From Euptelea pleiosperma (Eukaryota; Streptophyta; Magnoliopsida; Ranunculales; Eupteleaceae), in NCBI GenBank assembly GCA_035048495.1, contig CM068547.1, forward strand, positions 8,149,700 to 8,213,699: a DNA stretch of 64,000 bases, written 5' to 3'. Shown here piece after piece: positions 57,869-64,000 of the stretch. The position numbers were made by a program, and so were the translations under genes. The notes beneath the pieces were generated by a model, which saw only the letters and a program-made list of their open reading frames with translations, was not told the DNA's origin and did no database searches. Position 1 is the stretch's first letter. The number at the start of each line of letters is the position of its first letter.

Positions 57869-58665
57869 AGCTCCTACACCTACAAGGAAACCACTCTGAC
57901 GCTCAAGTCAGTAGCAACAGTAGAAGAGTAGGTTTTAGGGAAGATTAATTGCATACCTTGTACCAAGGTTTAAAGGGGACCGTTATAACGGTATAACGGA
58001 TTGGGGGTGTTACCGTTTTTTTCGTTATAAAAAAAAAAAACACTCAGGGGCAAAAACAAAAACGGGAAAATAACGGAAATAACGGAAAAATAACAGAAAA
58101 AAATGGAAAAAAAACTACGCTCAAGAGTAGTTTACATATGCTAGTGGGAGTCTACTACCTTATTTGGAGAGGCATCCCTCCGAGTTATTCTATTTGACCG
58201 AGTCTTAACTTTTCCTTTGAAGTATTCGGTCAATATCGCCACTTGTTATCAAAATGTTAAACCTCCCTCATCCAGCAAGGTAACAGTTCTACAATTCAGC
58301 TAGTCTACCTAGCAATTCGGTAGAACAGCATGGCAGCTTGGCCAAGAAATTTGACAGCTTTACTAGGTTAGTTGTTTATAAGCAAGGCAGTTTGGCGATT
58401 CTTCAGCTTAGCAAGCTTGTGATTCTTCAGCTCGGTATATAACTTAGATGCAATTGAGAGGACCGTGAACGGATTAGCCTCTGGCCTCTGGGTACGTCGG
58501 AACCGCATGCGTACACCGGGGTGGAGCACGGTCCGCCAAAATTGGCATAGGTTAGGTGCTATTGGTGGAAGAACCTGTCTGAAGTCTTTATACATATACA
58601 TATTGGTTATATATTTATATATAAGTGTATTAGTTATATAATAAAGTTCTATAGTATATAACTTA
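57869..58665. repeat. Tandem duplication, copy B (left part)
   Basis: Partner of 54543-55391. It carries one extra insertion, a GTTATAAC-rich element at about 57965-58110, absent from copy A. Copy A instead has a different 100-bp stretch around 54650-54760. Confidence 0.8.
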
Positions 58666-59300
58666 GTATATACACTTGGGCTGGGGGTGTGTGTGGGTGG
58701 GTGGCACCTTAATGGGCCACACGTGGGCCTGGCCCATTAATGGCACCAAATGGTTACATTTTTTTGAAGAGGTGAGCCTGGGCTTGGACTGAGCCACGGG
58801 CTAGGCATATTTATGGGCTTGAAGGCCCAGCCCAAGATATATTATTCGGGCGGTCTAAGATTTTCAACTCAGGCCCGCCCAGCATATTCACGGCCAAGCT
58901 TGGCCCGAGATATACCGGCCAAGAGGGGGGGCCATATTCACGGCCAAGAAGGGGGGGGGGGGGGGGGGGGGGGGGGGGGTGGTTTGTAATTTTGGAACCA
59001 ATTATTTGGTTCCGGTAATTGGTTCTAGTTCTGGATAAATCAGTTCCAATCTTGATAATATGATAATTTTGACACATCTTTATATATTTAACATTATATT
59101 TATATATCAGTTCTGGTTCAGTTCCAATATCAAACAACACAGAACCAGAATCATTATTATCGGTTCGGTTTTGGTTTCGGTTCCTATTTAGTTGGTTCCC
59201 AAAAATGTGGAACTGGAACTGGGGTTTTCGGTAATTATCAAAAAAAAAAAAAAACTGGACTAGCCCCATGTGTAGGCCCACACCAATGGGTCAATGGGCC
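58666..59300. repeat. Tandem duplication, copy B (right part)
   Basis: Partner of 57439-57855. It keeps an extra about 220 bp with GGCCCA/TGGGCC words (58700-58920) that copy A lacks. It contains the 29-G run at 58951-58979 and the GGTTCC-rich segment. Confidence 0.75.
58951..58979 (+). repeat. Uninterrupted run of 29 G
   Basis: A single homopolymer, longer than the related 12-G run near 57507 in copy A. Could form G-quadruplex structures. The length may also be partly an assembly artefact. Confidence 0.9.
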
Positions 59301-60216
59301 CTAAAGAATGAGCCACGTGGCATTTTGATACAGAATTCTATATCATAGAACGAATCAGGGAGAGAATATCAAAACAAATTTCAAGCCATGCTGAGCCCAT
59401 ACTTACAGTAGCATGGAAAATGCATGTGCACACCTTTCTTTCCCCCCAAAATCGAAGATCATCTTCAAGGATATCTCAAAGAATTTGTAACTGAAGAAAG
59501 TAGTTAGGATGCTATCTTTGAGATCTCTTTTATCGTTTGGCTATTTTTTTTTTTTTTCTTTTAAAGAATTATACAAAGCTTCTAGGAGCACTGAAGATGA
59601 TGCTCCCTACATCCCCTATACCACACATCAAGGCATCTTCCATAGACCATTCAATTGGTTAGCTATTCACCTCTTTGATGTGCAAATCCCATTAAACAAA
59701 CTTTTCGTGCTCTCAACTTTTTATTCTAGATCAAATATATGGTTTCTCAGTGGTCTGATCTTTGCAATATCTCATCATCTGGCAATCCACAAATCAAGTA
59801 CGTCCGATTGATGACTCAGTGGTGCATGGACAGGATTGTAAGGAGCATCGCGTCTTCAATGCCCATTGGAATATCATATATATACCCTCTTACTTACCTT
59901 GTGTGTATGGAGTAAGGCAACATCACATTCATGATTGTCTATGAGGACATCATCTAGACTTGTGGCACCATGAAGACGCCAAAATCATCATTGATGGATT
60001 ACATCTAGAAGATATATTGGGTCCAAATTCAACGCAATTGCGTAATTGGTAACCGTCAGATGTAGACTTCTTTTCCTTTAAATATAGAAATGATGAAATC
60101 AAAGACGTGATGGAGTGGGACGTCTATCTTCTCAGTGCACGCTATGGTGACAAATTCTTTGACGTTTCCACACTTTTTCCCCCTCACGCGATCTCCACTC
60201 CACCATTACACTTCAG
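59301..60216. other. Intergenic, no gene seen
   Basis: Several frames of 60-100 codons are present (for example 59509-59811) but none shows a recognised motif or splice-consistent extension. Sequence composition looks like old non-coding or decayed repeat DNA. Confidence 0.3.
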
Positions 60217-60593
60217 AGTAAATCTTTGATGACAGCTCTGTCATCGAGGCCGATGACAGGGTGCAATATGAGCCACGTGGCACATTCTTAGAGGACTCTG
60301 ACCGTATGGATGTTTGTCCAATCCCTATGTGGACATACAAACCAAAAATCCGCTTCATTACTGATTTCAAACCTTTGGATCTTATGTACCTCAAATAATG
60401 GTCAATAATGCTCAAATTAGTAAGGTTAAAATCAACCAATGCAAATAATTCCAATCCAATGCCTAGAAATCACTAATCAGGCTGATTTTTGGTTTGTAGG
60501 TCTACCTAGGGATTGGCCAAACATCCATACGGTCATAATCCTCTAAGAGTGTGCCACGTGGTTCATATTGCGCCCTGTCATCCAAGTTTTACT
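60217..60593. mobile_element. G-box MITE upstream of the endoglucanase gene
   Basis: Close relative of 945-1281. The left arm starts agtaaatctttgatgaca and the right arm ends tgtcatccaagttttact; inner arms are inverted (agccacgtggcacattcttagaggactctgac / cctctaagagtgtgccacgtgg). CACGTG cores are at 60274-60279 and 60555-60560. The left arm has an extra local duplication (gatgacagctctgtcatcgaggccgatgacagg). Its right end is about 125 bp from the gene's TATA box. Confidence 0.7.
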
Positions 60594-60717
60594 TACAGTT
60601 TAAGCACTTCATCTACGTACTCTGTATATTAGGGCAAACTACCAAAGTAACCTAACTTTGAGAAGCATTAATATATTAGCTTAAGATATAAGTATGGGCA
60701 TTTAGGGTTTTACAGCT

Positions 60718-60727
60718 CTATATATAC
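60718..60727 (+). promoter_or_regulatory. TATA box of the endoglucanase gene
   Basis: CTATATATAC, 49-58 bp before the start codon at 60776, giving a short leader. Confidence 0.65.
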
Positions 60728-60763
60728 CCGGCCCTAACTGTAACGTACCACACCAGACCATAA

Positions 60764-64000
<3,237 letters not shown>

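Noticed and set aside
59509..59811. 100-codon plus-strand frame
   Set aside because: No recognised motif, a poly-T tract at the start, no promoter or splice support; left as non-coding.

Overview
The window is nuclear DNA from a flowering plant. Large genes have GT-AG introns, the protein families are plant-type (a WRKY factor, a GH9 endoglucanase, a plant WDR7-like protein), and most of the space between and inside genes is transposable-element sequence: a Ty3/gypsy Tat-type retrotransposon, Ty1/copia remnants, LINE pieces, Helitrons and many palindromic MITEs. I cannot name the species or order.

Layout. 1-10.3 kb is repeat DNA. It holds Helitron-like units, a nested hAT-like element inside a palindromic element, a 1,615-bp tandem duplication (5973-7587 and 7588-9202), and a complete short Helitron (9042-10328). 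10.8-30.2 kb (+) is one nine-exon gene for a WDR7/rabconnectin-3-beta-like WD40 protein, reconstructed here at 1,519 aa. Its introns have been invaded by LINE, copia and MITE sequences. 30.5-36.8 kb is repeats plus a decayed copia element. 36.8-40.1 kb (-) is a two-exon group IIc WRKY gene (198 aa) with a 2.65-kb MITE-filled intron. 41.5-54.2 kb (-) is a full-length, very young Tat-type retrotransposon of 12,707 bp. 54.5-59.3 kb is a tandem duplication; one copy carries an array of about nine head-to-tail Helitron units and the other copy is the empty site. 60.8 kb to the right edge (+) is a GH9 class B endoglucanase gene, cut off by the window just before its catalytic glutamate.

The most unusual object is the retrotransposon. 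It has identical target-site duplications (CTACT), 1,414-bp LTRs with only three differences seen, and gag-pro and pol in one frame separated by a single amber codon in the TMV-type readthrough context UAG-CAA-UUA. Its RNase H is doubled. On the opposite strand, between pol and its 3' LTR, it carries a complete three-exon gene of 826 aa with its own TATA box, a basic nuclear-localisation-like motif and a coiled coil. Pol and this antisense gene converge on a 93-bp tandem-repeat array. The second striking theme is Helitron concatemers with hairpin plus CTAG ends.

The three cellular genes (WDR7-like, WRKY, GH9) have no visible functional link; they are neighbours separated by repeats. Exon boundaries were worked out by hand from reading frame, GT/AG sites and recalled family conservation, without transcript data.
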